Shown here piece by piece: positions 55,695 to 64,000 of a stretch of 64,000 bases of DNA. The DNA lies in the NCBI GenBank assembly GCA_947259885.1, contig CAMYNW010000008.1, positions 87,094 through 151,093 on the forward strand, in the 5' to 3' direction. A program made the position numbers and the translations under genes. Within the stretch, counting starts at the first letter, position 1. Every line of letters begins with the position of its first letter. This DNA is from an uncultured Gammaproteobacteria bacterium (GTDB lineage Bacteria; Pseudomonadota; Gammaproteobacteria; Arenicellales; Poriferihabitantaceae). The notes beneath the pieces were generated by a model that was given only the letters and a program-made list of their open reading frames with translations, did not search any database and was not told where the DNA came from.

Positions 55695-56367
55695 CTAAAC
55701 CGGCTCCACCCAAACCGCGGTATCATGAAACACTGCGCCACCATTAGGTGCGGCGGGTTCGGCGCTTATCAGTAAGTTGATCCCAATCCAATCAGGAAAT
55801 GCGCTGGCAGGCCATATTCCCTCTACCACGACCGTGTCGCGTTGGATGTTTTCAAGCACATTCACCGTGACGGTCACGCTTCCCTTCTCGTTACCAATTC
55901 GGGCGGGGCGGCCCTGCTCAAGTTGATACTCCCTTGCTGTCTGCGGGTGAATTTTCAACCATGGCTTCTTCTATCGTTTGACGGATGAGGGCGACTGGTT
56001 GAAGGTGCTGTTGAGATAACCCCTCGCTGGCGCCGCTACCAGGCGCAGCGGGTGTTCATTACTCTGAAGCTGCCTGATTAAAAGTGCGTACCACCATGTC
56101 CAGGGCGGCTTCCCAATTAATAGGTTCGAAGCGCGCTGCTTCGGATTTTCCGGAGGTGCGGACCAGCGGTTGGATTAATCGTTGCGTATGATGGGTGCGT
56201 TCCGCATATTTTGAAACCTTGGCAAAAATAACGTCATCAGTTTAGTCGTTATGGGGAGAGCCCCTGACTTTGCCTATTCGGTCAGAGGCAAGCTTTTCGA
56301 CCTCCAGTGAGCACGCCTACGGACAGTCATGAGGGCAGGTACTGTTTTACCAGCTGGTCTGCTCCAT
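55695..56367 (-). pseudogene. Decayed molybdopterin oxidoreductase with large internal deletion
   Basis: Read leftwards from 56367, the sequence yields TCPHDCP then a stop, ACSLEVEKLASDRIGKVRG, then YAERTHHTQRLIQPLVRTSG and FEPINWEAALDMVV. This is the N-terminal iron-sulfur and start region of a molybdopterin oxidoreductase. After NQAASE and a stop it jumps to HPLRLVAAPARGYLNSTFNQ and the dinucleotide-binding C-terminus (an intact 87-codon ORF at 55695-55958). The roughly 500 residues between are missing, and several stops and a frameshift are present. It is therefore a relic. It directly follows ilvD. Confidence 0.85.
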
Positions 56368-56377
56368 GCTATTAATA

Positions 56378-58219
56378 TCAGAGATTGCTAACGTCTCTAA
56401 CGGCTCCGTTAGCAGCGCTGGTAGCGAGTAAGCCGTAGGCTTTCAGTGCTGTGCTGACCTGGCGCTCACGTATTGGCTTCCAGGCATCGGGTCCTTTCGC
56501 GGTCATCTCGGAACGGCGTTTTTCGATCGTCGCTTCATCGACTGCAAGGTGAATACGCCGAGCTGGAATATCGATTTCAATGATGTCGTTTTCCTGCACC
56601 AGTCCAATTAGACCGCCATTCGCGGCTTCAGGAGAGATATGACCAATTGACAGCCCCGATGATCCTCCAGAAAAACGGCCATCGGTAATTAAGGCACAGA
56701 CTTTACCCAGATTCTTCGATTTTAAATAGGAGGTTGGGTAAAGCATTTCCTGCATGCCGGGCCCTCCCTTGGGACCCTCATAACGAACCACAACAACATC
56801 CCCGGGTTCTATACGGTTACCGAGGATACCTTCGACAGCCGCTTCCTGACTTTCAAAGATGCGCGCACACCCATTAAAAGTGAGGATGCTCTCATCGACG
56901 CCCGCGGTCTTGACGATACAGCCCTCTTCGGCCAGGTTGCCATAGAGCACGGCCAGACCACCATCCTGGCTGTAGGCGTGCTGCTGATCGCGAATGCAGC
57001 CCTTTTCCCGGTCCCTATCCAATGATTTATACAACATGCTCTGACTGAAGGCGACCTGAGTAGGCACGCCTCCTGGAGCCGCTCTGAAAAAGTCCTTGCG
57101 CTTATTGTCCTCGGTCAGACAAACATCCCACAATGCAATGGCTTCCGCCATAGTTTGCGTGTGAACAGTGCGAACATCTCGATTGAGCAGTTTGGCTCGG
57201 TCCAGTTCCCCCAGGATTGCCATTACACCACCAGCACGGTGAACGTCTTCTACATGATAGTCCGGTGTGGCGGGTGCGACCTTGCAAAGATTCGGCACCT
57301 GGCGGCTCAATCGGTCAATATCCGACATGGTGAAGTCCACTTCTCCTTCTCGTGCAGCAGCCAGCAGATGTAATACCGTATTGGTAGATCCCCCCATGGC
57401 AATATCGAGGCACATGGCGTTTTCGAAAGCTGCAAAGTTGGCGATAGAACGAGGCAGCACGCTGTAATCGTCTTCCTCATAATGTGACTTTGCCAGGGTA
57501 ACTATCATACGACCTGCTTCAAGGAAGAGCCTTTCCCTCTCACTGTGTGTTGCAACCATCGTGCCGTTTCCGGGCAGTGACAACCCCAGAGCTTCTGTAA
57601 GGCAGTTCATGGAATTTGCGGTGAACATTCCCGAGCAAGATCCACAGGTCGGGCATGCCGATCTTTCCATCTGGTCAAATTCTTCGTCGCTGACACTATC
57701 GTCAGCCGCGACAATCATCGCATCTATCAGGTCGACTGACCGATCATGGTCTCTCCAGGTCACTTTGCCCGCTTCCATCGGTCCACCAGAAACAAAAATT
57801 GCCGGGATGTTGAGGCGCATCGCTGCCATCAGCATGCCCGGCGTGATCTTGTCACAGTTGGAAATACAAACCAGCGCATCAGCACAGTGCGCATTGACCA
57901 TGTACTCCACTGAATCGGCAATGAGTTCTCTGGAGGGCAGGGAGTACAGCATGCCGCCATGGCCCATTGCGATGCCGTCATCAACCGCAATAGTGTTGAA
58001 CTCTTTGGCCACTCCACCGGCTTTTTCAATTTCACGTGCAACCAGTTGACCCATGTCCTTCAGGTGCACATGGCCCGGAACAAATTGAGTGAAGGAATTT
58101 GATACAGCGATAATTGGTTTATTGAAATCCTCGTCGGTCATACCAGTTGCGCGCCATAAAGCGCGCGCACCGGCCATGGTGCGTCCACGAGTAGTAGTCC
58201 AGGATCGATAGTCAGGCAT
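56378..58219 (-). CDS. ilvD: Dihydroxy-acid dehydratase
   Basis: This 613-residue IlvD/Edd-family iron-sulfur enzyme catalyses the third common step of valine and isoleucine synthesis. The cluster ligands lie in [35 protein letters not shown] and [22 protein letters not shown] sequence, and the substrate motif is [14 protein letters not shown]. Length (about 615) matches. It is divergent from a lipoprotein gene, and its downstream neighbour is the oxidoreductase relic. Confidence 0.97.
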   Translation of the reverse strand: MPDYRSWTTTRGRTMAGARALWRATGMTDEDFNKPIIAVSNSFTQFVPGHVHLKDMGQLVAREIEKAGGVAKEFNTIAVDDGIAMGHGGMLYSLPSRELIADSVEYMVNAHCADALVCISNCDKITPGMLMAAMRLNIPAIFVSGGPMEAGKVTWRDHDRSVDLIDAMIVAADDSVSDEEFDQMERSACPTCGSCSGMFTANSMNCLTEALGLSLPGNGTMVATHSERERLFLEAGRMIVTLAKSHYEEDDYSVLPRSIANFAAFENAMCLDIAMGGSTNTVLHLLAAAREGEVDFTMSDIDRLSRQVPNLCKVAPATPDYHVEDVHRAGGVMAILGELDRAKLLNRDVRTVHTQTMAEAIALWDVCLTEDNKRKDFFRAAPGGVPTQVAFSQSMLYKSLDRDREKGCIRDQQHAYSQDGGLAVLYGNLAEEGCIVKTAGVDESILTFNGCARIFESQEAAVEGILGNRIEPGDVVVVRYEGPKGGPGMQEMLYPTSYLKSKNLGKVCALITDGRFSGGSSGLSIGHISPEAANGGLIGLVQENDIIEIDIPARRIHLAVDEATIEKRRSEMTAKGPDAWKPIRERQVSTALKAYGLLATSAANGAVRDVSNL

Positions 58220-58354
58220 AGTGAAAGTTCAGCTTGGGCTGAATCGATGGGGATTTCTACAGGGTGCGATCTTATCAAATAACCGAGTGTCGCAGCCTAC
58301 CATTGTGCAAAGTGTGCTAACCTTTGCATCCAGGTATTAATTAGAACCTGGACC

Positions 58355-58840
58355 ATGAAAAGACTTCGTCACTTTGCAGTTGCCCTTATATTCCTGAACC
58401 TGGTTGCATGCGGAGGAGGCGACGACGGCGGCAGTTCAAATGGCGCGGGATCTGCATCAGGATCCAGCCAAAGCGCCAACTCTGGAGGCCTCGCTAAATT
58501 TGCCGGCACCTATACCGGAACAATTACCGCAACTGCAAATGTAGACGGCAAATCGGAAACTCTGAGCCGGGAAATCACCTTTGTGGTATCTGAGGATGGC
58601 GACACTATTAGCGTTGAAGGAGAAGCGTTTCCATTAACCAGTCAAAACTTCGAAATAACTGTACCCCTTCAGATTACAAACGGCGATATTAACTGTATCT
58701 TTCTTGACGCCACATTCAAGGGTGCGATTAGCGGGGATCAGATTTCGGGAACGATAAGCGGCGCAACTGAGTGCCTGGTAGGAGGCACCAAAAAAGTCGC
58801 AGGCGAAATTTCTGGCTATTCAGGCGCAACCAGAATCTAG
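58355..58840 (+). CDS. Putative lipoprotein, function unknown
   Basis: The protein has 161 residues with a lipoprotein signal: KRLRHFAVALIFLNLVACGGG, lipobox LVAC with Cys19 as the lipidated residue. A Gly/Ser-rich linker follows (about 20-48). The rest is a beta-rich domain with repeated TGTITATAN and GAISGDQISGTISG strands and two Cys. It probably sits at the outer or inner membrane surface; I recognise no family. Convergent with ispG and divergent from ilvD. Confidence 0.82.
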   Translation: MKRLRHFAVALIFLNLVACGGGDDGGSSNGAGSASGSSQSANSGGLAKFAGTYTGTITATANVDGKSETLSREITFVVSEDGDTISVEGEAFPLTSQNFEITVPLQITNGDINCIFLDATFKGAISGDQISGTISGATECLVGGTKKVAGEISGYSGATRI

Positions 58841-58955
58841 TTGAAAGTCGGTCGGTTAAGATCAGATAATTCATCGAACCAAGTTCTTGTTGCCAGACGG
58901 TGCTTGTGATGTGGCGTGCCCAGGTGGATTAAAGGAGTTTCAGTAAGGTGAATAT

Positions 58956-60089
58956 TTATTGCCCGCTCGATACTAACTGCTTTAACTCCTGATCCAGCCG
59001 ATCCAGAATTTCGTCATACTTAAAAGCGCCTACTTTTTCCCCCTGTCGTTTTAAATTGACATAATTGGGGCCGCACCACAGGCCTAAATCAGCATCGTCA
59101 GTTTCTCCAGGGCCGTTTACCCTGCAGCCCATTACAGCAATGGTAATGGCATGCTGTTCAGCCCAAGATGTGCGTTCCTGGACCTTATGAGCAAGATCGA
59201 TGAACGCCTCATTTTCCACCCTGGAACAGCTAGGACAGCTGATCAGATTGAGTCGGTCGGCATTAAAGTGCACCACCGTTCGGACTCTACCCGCATTGAT
59301 GTCATCGAGTATCCCCCTGCCAGCCTCAATTTCCTCGTATTTACGTTCATAAGGTAAAGTAAGAGAAACCCGAATGGTGTCTCCAATCCCTTTACCGATC
59401 AATTGCTCGAAAGCGATTCGCGTCTTTTCAATTCCCATGGGCGGTATCCCGGCCTCCGTTACTCCGAGATGGAGTGGTATATCGGGTCGTGCCTCTGCAA
59501 ATCGCAGGTATGCTTCAACTGTTTTCGCTGGATCTGAATCCTTAAGAGATACGCAATATCTGGTGTACCCCAGCTGGTCCAGCCATTCGCTATGCTCCAG
59601 GGCACTCTCGACCATAGGTGTGATCGAATCATCTTCGGCATAGCGGGCGGATTTATCAGGGTCCACAGAACCGGCATTGACCCCAACTCGCATGGCGCAA
59701 TCATGCTTTACTGCAATGTCCACCAGGTAAGCTACTTTTTCTTTCCAAGGTTTTTTGCGCTCGTGGTGATAAAGGTGACCAGGGTTGTAACGAATCTTAT
59801 CGACATGGGGTGCCAGCACTTCAGCCAGACGATAATTCTCCTGCAGATCGACACTCAATACTGAATCGGTTTCACCGCGCAGCTGAATCAACGCCGCAGC
59901 GTCTTTCTTGTTGTCCGCTGCGATTCTGATAATATCCGCGCCAGCCTTCTCTAAGGATCGCAGTTGAGCCAGTGTGGCAGTAATATCCGTAGTCGGCGTA
60001 GCACACATACTCTGCACTGCAATGGGATGACCCTGACCAATGGTAATGCTTCCGATCTTGACCGGGCGAGTGAGATTGCGTTGAATCAT
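58956..60089 (-). CDS. ispG: 4-hydroxy-3-methylbut-2-enyl diphosphate synthase (GcpE/IspG)
   Basis: This 377-residue iron-sulfur protein of the MEP isoprenoid pathway reduces the cyclic diphosphate to HMBPP. The cluster ligands are in [12 protein letters not shown] and [11 protein letters not shown], and the N-terminal barrel has [15 protein letters not shown] and [11 protein letters not shown]. Length is typical of proteobacterial IspG. It is divergent from birA, about 110 bp apart. Confidence 0.96.
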   Translation of the reverse strand: MIQRNLTRPVKIGSITIGQGHPIAVQSMCATPTTDITATLAQLRSLEKAGADIIRIAADNKKDAAALIQLRGETDSVLSVDLQENYRLAEVLAPHVDKIRYNPGHLYHHERKKPWKEKVAYLVDIAVKHDCAMRVGVNAGSVDPDKSARYAEDDSITPMVESALEHSEWLDQLGYTRYCVSLKDSDPAKTVEAYLRFAEARPDIPLHLGVTEAGIPPMGIEKTRIAFEQLIGKGIGDTIRVSLTLPYERKYEEIEAGRGILDDINAGRVRTVVHFNADRLNLISCPSCSRVENEAFIDLAHKVQERTSWAEQHAITIAVMGCRVNGPGETDDADLGLWCGPNYVNLKRQGEKVGAFKYDEILDRLDQELKQLVSSGQ

Positions 60090-60199
60090 TCAGTTGCTAA
60101 ATTGCATCCACGAGAGGGTCGCTACCCTATCGTGTCTTTGAAAATGTCGCAACTATGTGATGTCGCCTCGAATCCAGATAATCGTCTAAAAGATACCAC

Positions 60200-60985
60200 T
60201 TGAAAATTGATATCGAATCTCTGAACGGCCAGCTTGCAAATGCAAATTGCGTTGCTGCAGGTAAAGTAGACTGGTTCAATCGAGTCAGCTCAACCAACGA
60301 CTGCATCATGGATCTTGATGATTTTCATGCGGTCGTATGCCTCGCCGGGATACAGACTGCTGGGCGCGGCCGGCGTGGCAACATCTGGCGCGCACCTTAT
60401 GCAAGTAGTATTCTGATGTCGATAGGTTGGCGCATCGACCCGGCCAACATCAGTGGTCTGTCTCTCGCCTGTGGGATTGCTGTTCGGCGGGCGTTGAAGG
60501 AACTCGGTGTAAGCGGCGTGACCCTAAAGTGGCCCAATGACTTGTTTTTAAAAGGCGCGAAGCTTGCCGGCATTCTGGTTGAAGTTGCCGACGATAAGTG
60601 TGTGGTGGGAGTTGGTATCAACATTAATATCAACGAAGACCATTTTCAGGCACCTATGGCAACGTCTACAGCATGGACAGATCTTTTTCGTGAGGGCCAT
60701 AAAATAGAGTATCAGGCGCTGGTCTATCAGCTGATTGTAAAGCTGTGTGATACCCTTGGACGGTTCTCAAAAGAGGGTTTTGCGCCGTTTATCGAAGAGT
60801 GGAATCAAAATCATCTTTTTCACTTGTCACAAGTTAAGATATCCGGGCAGCAAACGGTCCACGGACGCGTTTCGGGGGTAAGTGAACACGGTGGATTGAT
60901 GCTCGAGACCAAGTCCGGTATTCAGATAATCTATTCAGGCGATGTTTCCTTGATTCCCGAGCTAGGAACTGGGACGCAAGAATGA
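60200..60985 (+). CDS. birA: Biotin-[acetyl-CoA-carboxylase] ligase, lacking the DNA-binding domain
   Basis: This 261-residue biotin ligase has the catalytic motif TAGRGRRGNIWRAP, the ATP-binding VTLKWPNDLFLKGAKLAGILVE, and VVGVGININI with a C-terminal SH3-like domain (KISGQQTVHGRVSGVSEHGG). E. coli BirA (321) begins with an HTH repressor domain; here the protein starts at the ligase domain, so it should not regulate biotin genes. The start is TTG at 60200; no upstream HTH continues in this frame. It overlaps coaX by ATGA. Cytosolic. Confidence 0.92.
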   Translation: MKIDIESLNGQLANANCVAAGKVDWFNRVSSTNDCIMDLDDFHAVVCLAGIQTAGRGRRGNIWRAPYASSILMSIGWRIDPANISGLSLACGIAVRRALKELGVSGVTLKWPNDLFLKGAKLAGILVEVADDKCVVGVGINININEDHFQAPMATSTAWTDLFREGHKIEYQALVYQLIVKLCDTLGRFSKEGFAPFIEEWNQNHLFHLSQVKISGQQTVHGRVSGVSEHGGLMLETKSGIQIIYSGDVSLIPELGTGTQE

Positions 60986-61818
60986 GCCGTACATTGCTGA
61001 TTGACATGGGGAACCAGCGACTTAAGTGGGCGATGCTGGATATTTTTCCCGGTCAGAGTGTTGTTGAACTATTGTCTGGTTTAGAGAAGTGTAACGGTGT
61101 TATGGGCATCGCGGACAGCGCTGATACCAAGTTCCAACCATCTAGATTTGAAGAGGTCGTTCAACACGCAGGGATTCCGGCCACGGTCTTCGTAAGTTGC
61201 GTCAGTGCGCAGCAAGCTTGGGAAGAATTCGATCAATTGAGTTTCGATTCCTGGAATATTCGGCCGGTAAGGGTCAATTCTGACGCAACCAGAATCGGCT
61301 TGGCTAACCAATATGCCAATCCCACTCAACTTGGATCTGATCGTTGGCTAGCTGCTATAGCGGGATATCAGCTTGTGTGCAAAGAGCGTAATAAGCAAGC
61401 GGTTATTGTTATCGATGCGGGTACTGCCGTTACCGTGGATCTAGTGGATGCCCACCAGTTTAAGGGTGGCTCAATCCTTCCGGGCGTGGCGATGATGATA
61501 AAGGCACTAGGAAACTCCACCGGTATGATAGATATAGACATTGCTGCTTTATCCCAACATGTTGAGGAGCTGCGAGATTTAGATCTGGTGGCGGTCAACA
61601 GTGATGCAGCGGTGCGGGCGGGTGCGCTTGCCTCGGTTGCCGGCGGGGTGGAGCGCTGCCTCAGACAGATGCAGCAGGTCTGTGGTGGATCTGTGGATGC
61701 ATTGATCACGGGAGGTGATGCTAAACTGGTTACTTCGATGATTGACTATCCTTGTGAAATTATTCCGCGGCTGGTGCTGGCCGGTCTGGCCTTGATTGCA
61801 ATGGGGGAATTGGAATGA
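60982..61818 (+). CDS. coaX: Type III pantothenate kinase
   Basis: This 278-residue CoaX phosphorylates pantothenate, the first step to CoA. The acetate-kinase-superfamily signatures are visible: LLIDMGNQRLKWAML at the N-terminus, SDRWLAAIAGYQLV, VIDAGTAVTVDLVD (second phosphate loop) and GGSILPGVAMMIKAL, ending in ALITGGDAKL. E. coli uses an unrelated type I CoaA at the corresponding place between birA and the tRNA operon, so the locus keeps its logic with a different enzyme. Start overlaps birA, stop overlaps the SPOR gene. Confidence 0.95.
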   Translation: MSRTLLIDMGNQRLKWAMLDIFPGQSVVELLSGLEKCNGVMGIADSADTKFQPSRFEEVVQHAGIPATVFVSCVSAQQAWEEFDQLSFDSWNIRPVRVNSDATRIGLANQYANPTQLGSDRWLAAIAGYQLVCKERNKQAVIVIDAGTAVTVDLVDAHQFKGGSILPGVAMMIKALGNSTGMIDIDIAALSQHVEELRDLDLVAVNSDAAVRAGALASVAGGVERCLRQMQQVCGGSVDALITGGDAKLVTSMIDYPCEIIPRLVLAGLALIAMGELE

Positions 61819-62684
61819 AGTGGATAGCTGCGGTGTTGATGATTGTCAACGTTGTAATATTCCTGGGCGTAAGTGACCGGCAGGTTGAATCAGCTTTGCG
61901 GTCAAACGATTTCAAACCAGATGTCAATCGCGAAAGTATGATGCTTCTGCAGGAAACTTTACCGATAAATTTAGCTGAATCAGAAACACAGGACCCTGAC
62001 CAAGCACAGGCTCCCACGCTGATCACAGCTCCCGACGTCTCTTCCGATTCTGATTTGCTATCCACTGCAATTGAAGACAATGAGATGGCTATGGTGGATG
62101 TCGATACAAATGGCGGTGTCAACATTACCCTAACCGAAGGGGCAGAGAGTGGTCCAAATACTGAGCCGAGTGAGGAAACCCAAGAGGGACGCGAAATCGC
62201 TCTGGCTGCCCCACCGGAACAGTTCTCTTGCTATCGAGTGGGCCCATTTAAAGACAAGTCTATATGGCAGGGTGCAAGACAATGGGTCACAGACCAAGGA
62301 CTTGAATTTGTCGCAGTACGCAGTGAAAGCAGAGAGTTGAGGGCGGTACGCGTATATGTCGGACCATTTGATTCGATCAATGCGGCGCAGCAGGATGTCG
62401 ACAGGCTGGACAATAAGGAGCTTGATTTCTTTGTATATCTTCGTGATAACGGGGAAGCGCGAATATCACTTGGTTACTTCACTCAGGAAGAGCTGGCGGC
62501 AAAGTTTGTAGACTATCTCTCGACCCAGGATATTGAAGCTAAATCACAGCCTGAATACCGCACTCTCGGACCTTTTGACTGGATGGATATCAATGTTAAA
62601 AGTACCTCTCGCTGGGACTTGCTGGAGCGGGACTGGCAGGATGCTGGAGTAAAAGTTACTGAGCGGCAATGCACTTCGGGCTGA
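61815..62684 (+). CDS. SPOR-domain protein
   Basis: This 289-residue protein starts on an ATGA overlap with coaX. The N-terminus WIAAVLMIVNVVIFLGVS is a single membrane anchor; a variable acidic Glu/Thr/Asp linker follows (about 25-135); the C-terminal part has CYRVGPFKDKSIWQGA and AVRVYVGPFDSINAAQQDVDRL-type SPOR repeats, which bind denuded peptidoglycan at the septum. It lies between coaX and the tRNA operon. A role in cell-wall division processes is an inference from the domain. Confidence 0.85.
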   Translation: MKWIAAVLMIVNVVIFLGVSDRQVESALRSNDFKPDVNRESMMLLQETLPINLAESETQDPDQAQAPTLITAPDVSSDSDLLSTAIEDNEMAMVDVDTNGGVNITLTEGAESGPNTEPSEETQEGREIALAAPPEQFSCYRVGPFKDKSIWQGARQWVTDQGLEFVAVRSESRELRAVRVYVGPFDSINAAQQDVDRLDNKELDFFVYLRDNGEARISLGYFTQEELAAKFVDYLSTQDIEAKSQPEYRTLGPFDWMDINVKSTSRWDLLERDWQDAGVKVTERQCTSG

Positions 62685-62791
62685 ATGCTTGACAAAGCGG
62701 CAGAATTAAATAGGTTTTAGGAGTTTGTAAGTCTATTTGCGCGCATCCGAAATTGACTTCGAATTGGAGTGCTGAAATTGCTGTTTCGGCA

Positions 62792-62821
62792 TTGCAATTA
62801 ACGTGCCAATTTGAGTAAAAT
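62792..62821 (+). promoter_or_regulatory. Probable stable-RNA promoter for the tRNA-tuf operon
   Basis: TTGCAA (62792-62797) and TAAAAT (62816-62821) are 18 bp apart and are followed by a GC-rich CGCGCTCC discriminator of the kind found at stringently controlled stable-RNA promoters. A weak hairpin (62770-62791, TGCTGAAA with TTTCGGCA) sits directly upstream. Transcription would begin about 62828, some 115 nt before the first tRNA. By inspection only. Confidence 0.55.
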
Positions 62822-62943
62822 CGCGCTCCATTTTGTGTAACGTTTTATGAGCAGGCCAATGCGTCGGTCAGCGGTGGTGATTTGGTAACTATCCCTTCTC
62901 GATAAGTCATTGTTTTTGAGATATTTTTTCATTTTTTTAGTAA

Positions 62944-63335
62944 GCCCGCATAGCTCAGTTGGCTAGAGCAGCTGATTTGTAAAATTGCACCTTTTCGGGG
63001 AAACCCGGGAAGTGGAGGTGGCTAAAACGGGGAAACCTTCCCGGGTGGTTGTCAAAACGGTCCAATCCGACCGTCAATTTCACAACGTTACCCGATTGGC
63101 AATCCCGTGCTACCCCGGTTCGAAGTTGATGAGGCCTTTAGGTTCTCCAATACCTTGGATTGGGGGAGTGTAGAGACTTTACACCACCCACCTGCAGCCC
63201 GAATGGTCGGGTATGGTGAAGAGAAAGTCCAGACCCCAAACCCAAAATACGCCTTCTGGGGTGATATTGGGGCCGCGAAAGCGGTGGTAGGTAAGAATCA
63301 GCCGGTCGGGGGTTCGAGTCCCTCTGCGGGCTCCA
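62944..63335 (+). tRNA. tRNA-Thr(UGU), interrupted by a group I intron in the anticodon loop
   Basis: Exon 1 (62944-62980) gives the GCCCGCA acceptor half, a normal D arm and anticodon stem GCTGA with loop TTTGT. Exon 2 (63296-63335) continues AA-TCAGC, variable loop CGGTC, the GGTTCGAGTCC T arm and TGCGGGC-T-CCA. Joined, this is a perfect tRNA-Thr(UGU) with all seven acceptor pairs. The loop is broken between U36 (62980) and A37 (63296) by the 315-nt intron. It is the first tRNA of the operon, corresponding to E. coli thrU. Uncut RNA would be non-functional. Confidence 0.95.
62981..63295 (+). ncRNA. Group IC3-type self-splicing intron in tRNA-Thr, 315 nt
   Basis: The insertion obeys group I rules: exon ends in U, intron ends in G. 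P1: exon UGU pairs with GCA (62987-62989) giving the U-G splice-site wobble; P10: AUU (62984-62986) pairs with exon AAU. P3 GGTGG (63017-63021) pairs with CCACC (63184-63188); P7 GACTTT (63175-63180) with AAAGTC (63224-63229); P8 CCCGA-ATGG-TCGGG (63198-63211); a CCGC-GAAA-GCGG hairpin (63273-63284) is P9-like. GTGTAGAGACT, ACCCACCT and TATGGTGAAG match the Azoarcus tRNA-Ile intron core. There is no endonuclease ORF. Confidence 0.92.
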
Positions 63336-63460
63336 CTAGAAGCAGATATCGCTTGGCCAGAATGGATGGGCATCTGGCGAAACACGACACAAACTGGCTG
63401 TCGGGAAACCGGCCTGGATGGTCCTGCAGCGACTGGTCGCAGATGGATCGAAAAGTTGTT

Positions 63461-63545
63461 GGAGGGGTTCCCGAGCGGTCAAAGGGGGCAGACTGTAAAT
63501 CTGCTGGCTCAGCCTTCGGAGGTTCGAATCCTCCCCCCTCCACCA
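63461..63545 (+). tRNA. tRNA-Tyr(GUA)
   Basis: This is an 85-nt class II tRNA with GGAGGGG acceptor paired to CCCCTCC, anticodon loop CTGTAAA (GTA) and the extended variable arm typical of bacterial tRNA-Tyr; ends in encoded CCA. It lies 125 bp after tRNA-Thr(UGU), corresponding to E. coli tyrU. Confidence 0.97.
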
Positions 63546-63598
63546 CCGTCGCGGTGTATGTGAGAAAAGCGTGCAATTCGGCGTGGTTGTGTAGATGT

Positions 63599-63673
63599 GC
63601 GGGTGTAGTTCAACGGCTAGAACCTCAGCCTTCCAAGCTGATGATGTGGGTTCGATTCCCATCACCCGCTCCA
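63599..63673 (+). tRNA. tRNA-Gly(UCC)
   Basis: This 75-nt tRNA has acceptor GCGGGTG paired with CACCCGC, anticodon loop CTTCCAA (TCC) and encoded CCA. It corresponds to glyT in the E. coli thrU-tyrU-glyT-thrT-tufB operon. Confidence 0.97.
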
Positions 63674-63705
63674 TAGGTTGGCATAGTTTTTGAAAGAGTT
63701 GCGAC

Positions 63706-63781
<76 letters not shown>

Positions 63782-63877
63782 CAGAAGGGCCGCGGTTGCA
63801 GTTAAGGCTGGCGGTAAGTATTGGTAGTCATTCTTGGAATTTGATGCTCCAAGGTGACAAAGTGTTATCTGGAATAA

Positions 63878-64000
<123 letters not shown>

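Noticed and set aside
62985..63173. Possible homing endonuclease in the intron
   Set aside because: The longest frame is only 62 codons, without LAGLIDADG, GIY-YIG or HNH residues, and lies across conserved ribozyme elements.
63107..63676. A 189-codon open frame spanning intron, exon 2 and the tyrosine and glycine tRNAs
   Set aside because: It crosses three RNA genes and has no family similarity; the region is fully explained by tRNAs and the intron.

Overview
The window looks like a chromosomal segment of a probably marine gammaproteobacterium. The right end carries the tRNA order Thr(UGU)-Tyr(GUA)-Gly(UCC)-Thr(GGU) followed by tuf, preceded by birA and a pantothenate kinase gene, which is the arrangement known from E. 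coli (thrU-tyrU-glyT-thrT-tufB). Other blocks are also typical of the class: radC/coaBC/dut, rplU-rpmA-obgE-proB, polA next to a DUF2782 gene, and typA-nudC. Taurine transaminase, a sarcosine oxidase fragment, ETF:ubiquinone oxidoreductase and a two-component pair resembling the marine proteobacterial sortase-associated type suggest an aerobic heterotroph using methylated amines and sulfonates. No rRNA, CRISPR array, prophage or insertion sequence was seen.

Layout. 0-5 kb: end of a soxB gene, arfB, cobO, radC, coaBC-dut with a 14-bp minisatellite over the dut stop, then a leftward operon (CoA-binding protein, metY, protein kinase, PP2C phosphatase; to 7.3 kb). 7-14 kb: acyl-CoA synthetase, EamA transporter, MTHFR-like protein, type-2 glycerate kinase, a proline-racemase-family enzyme with unusual catalytic positions, cysK. 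14-22 kb: ispB, rplU-rpmA-obgE-proB, gloB, a phosphatase, an amidotransferase, dapA. 22-35 kb: purL, two poorly characterised proteins, ETF-QO, argD-type aminotransferase, a palindromic repeat element, fpr, nudC, typA. 35-45 kb: argB, metK-ahcY (SAM cycle), ROK kinase, cfa, a parvulin, polA, a LOG-family hydrolase. 45-56 kb: two small secreted/membrane proteins, a histidine kinase/response regulator pair, a frameshifted DUF6176 gene, a 57-residue ORF, uvrD, taurine-pyruvate aminotransferase, a zinc-ribbon protein, a DUF533/TerB protein and a decayed molybdopterin oxidoreductase. 56-64 kb: ilvD, a lipoprotein, ispG, birA-coaX-SPOR, then the tRNA-tuf operon.

The most striking feature is in the tRNA operon. 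The tRNA-Thr(UGU) gene is interrupted directly after the anticodon by a 315-nt sequence with the hallmarks of a group IC3 self-splicing intron. P1/internal guide, P10, P3, P7, P8 and a terminal G can all be placed by eye, and it has clear segment-by-segment similarity to the Azoarcus tRNA-Ile intron. Several metabolic genes connect through methionine, SAM and one-carbon chemistry (metY, cysK, metK, ahcY, MTHFR-like, soxB, cobO), although they are not all in one operon.
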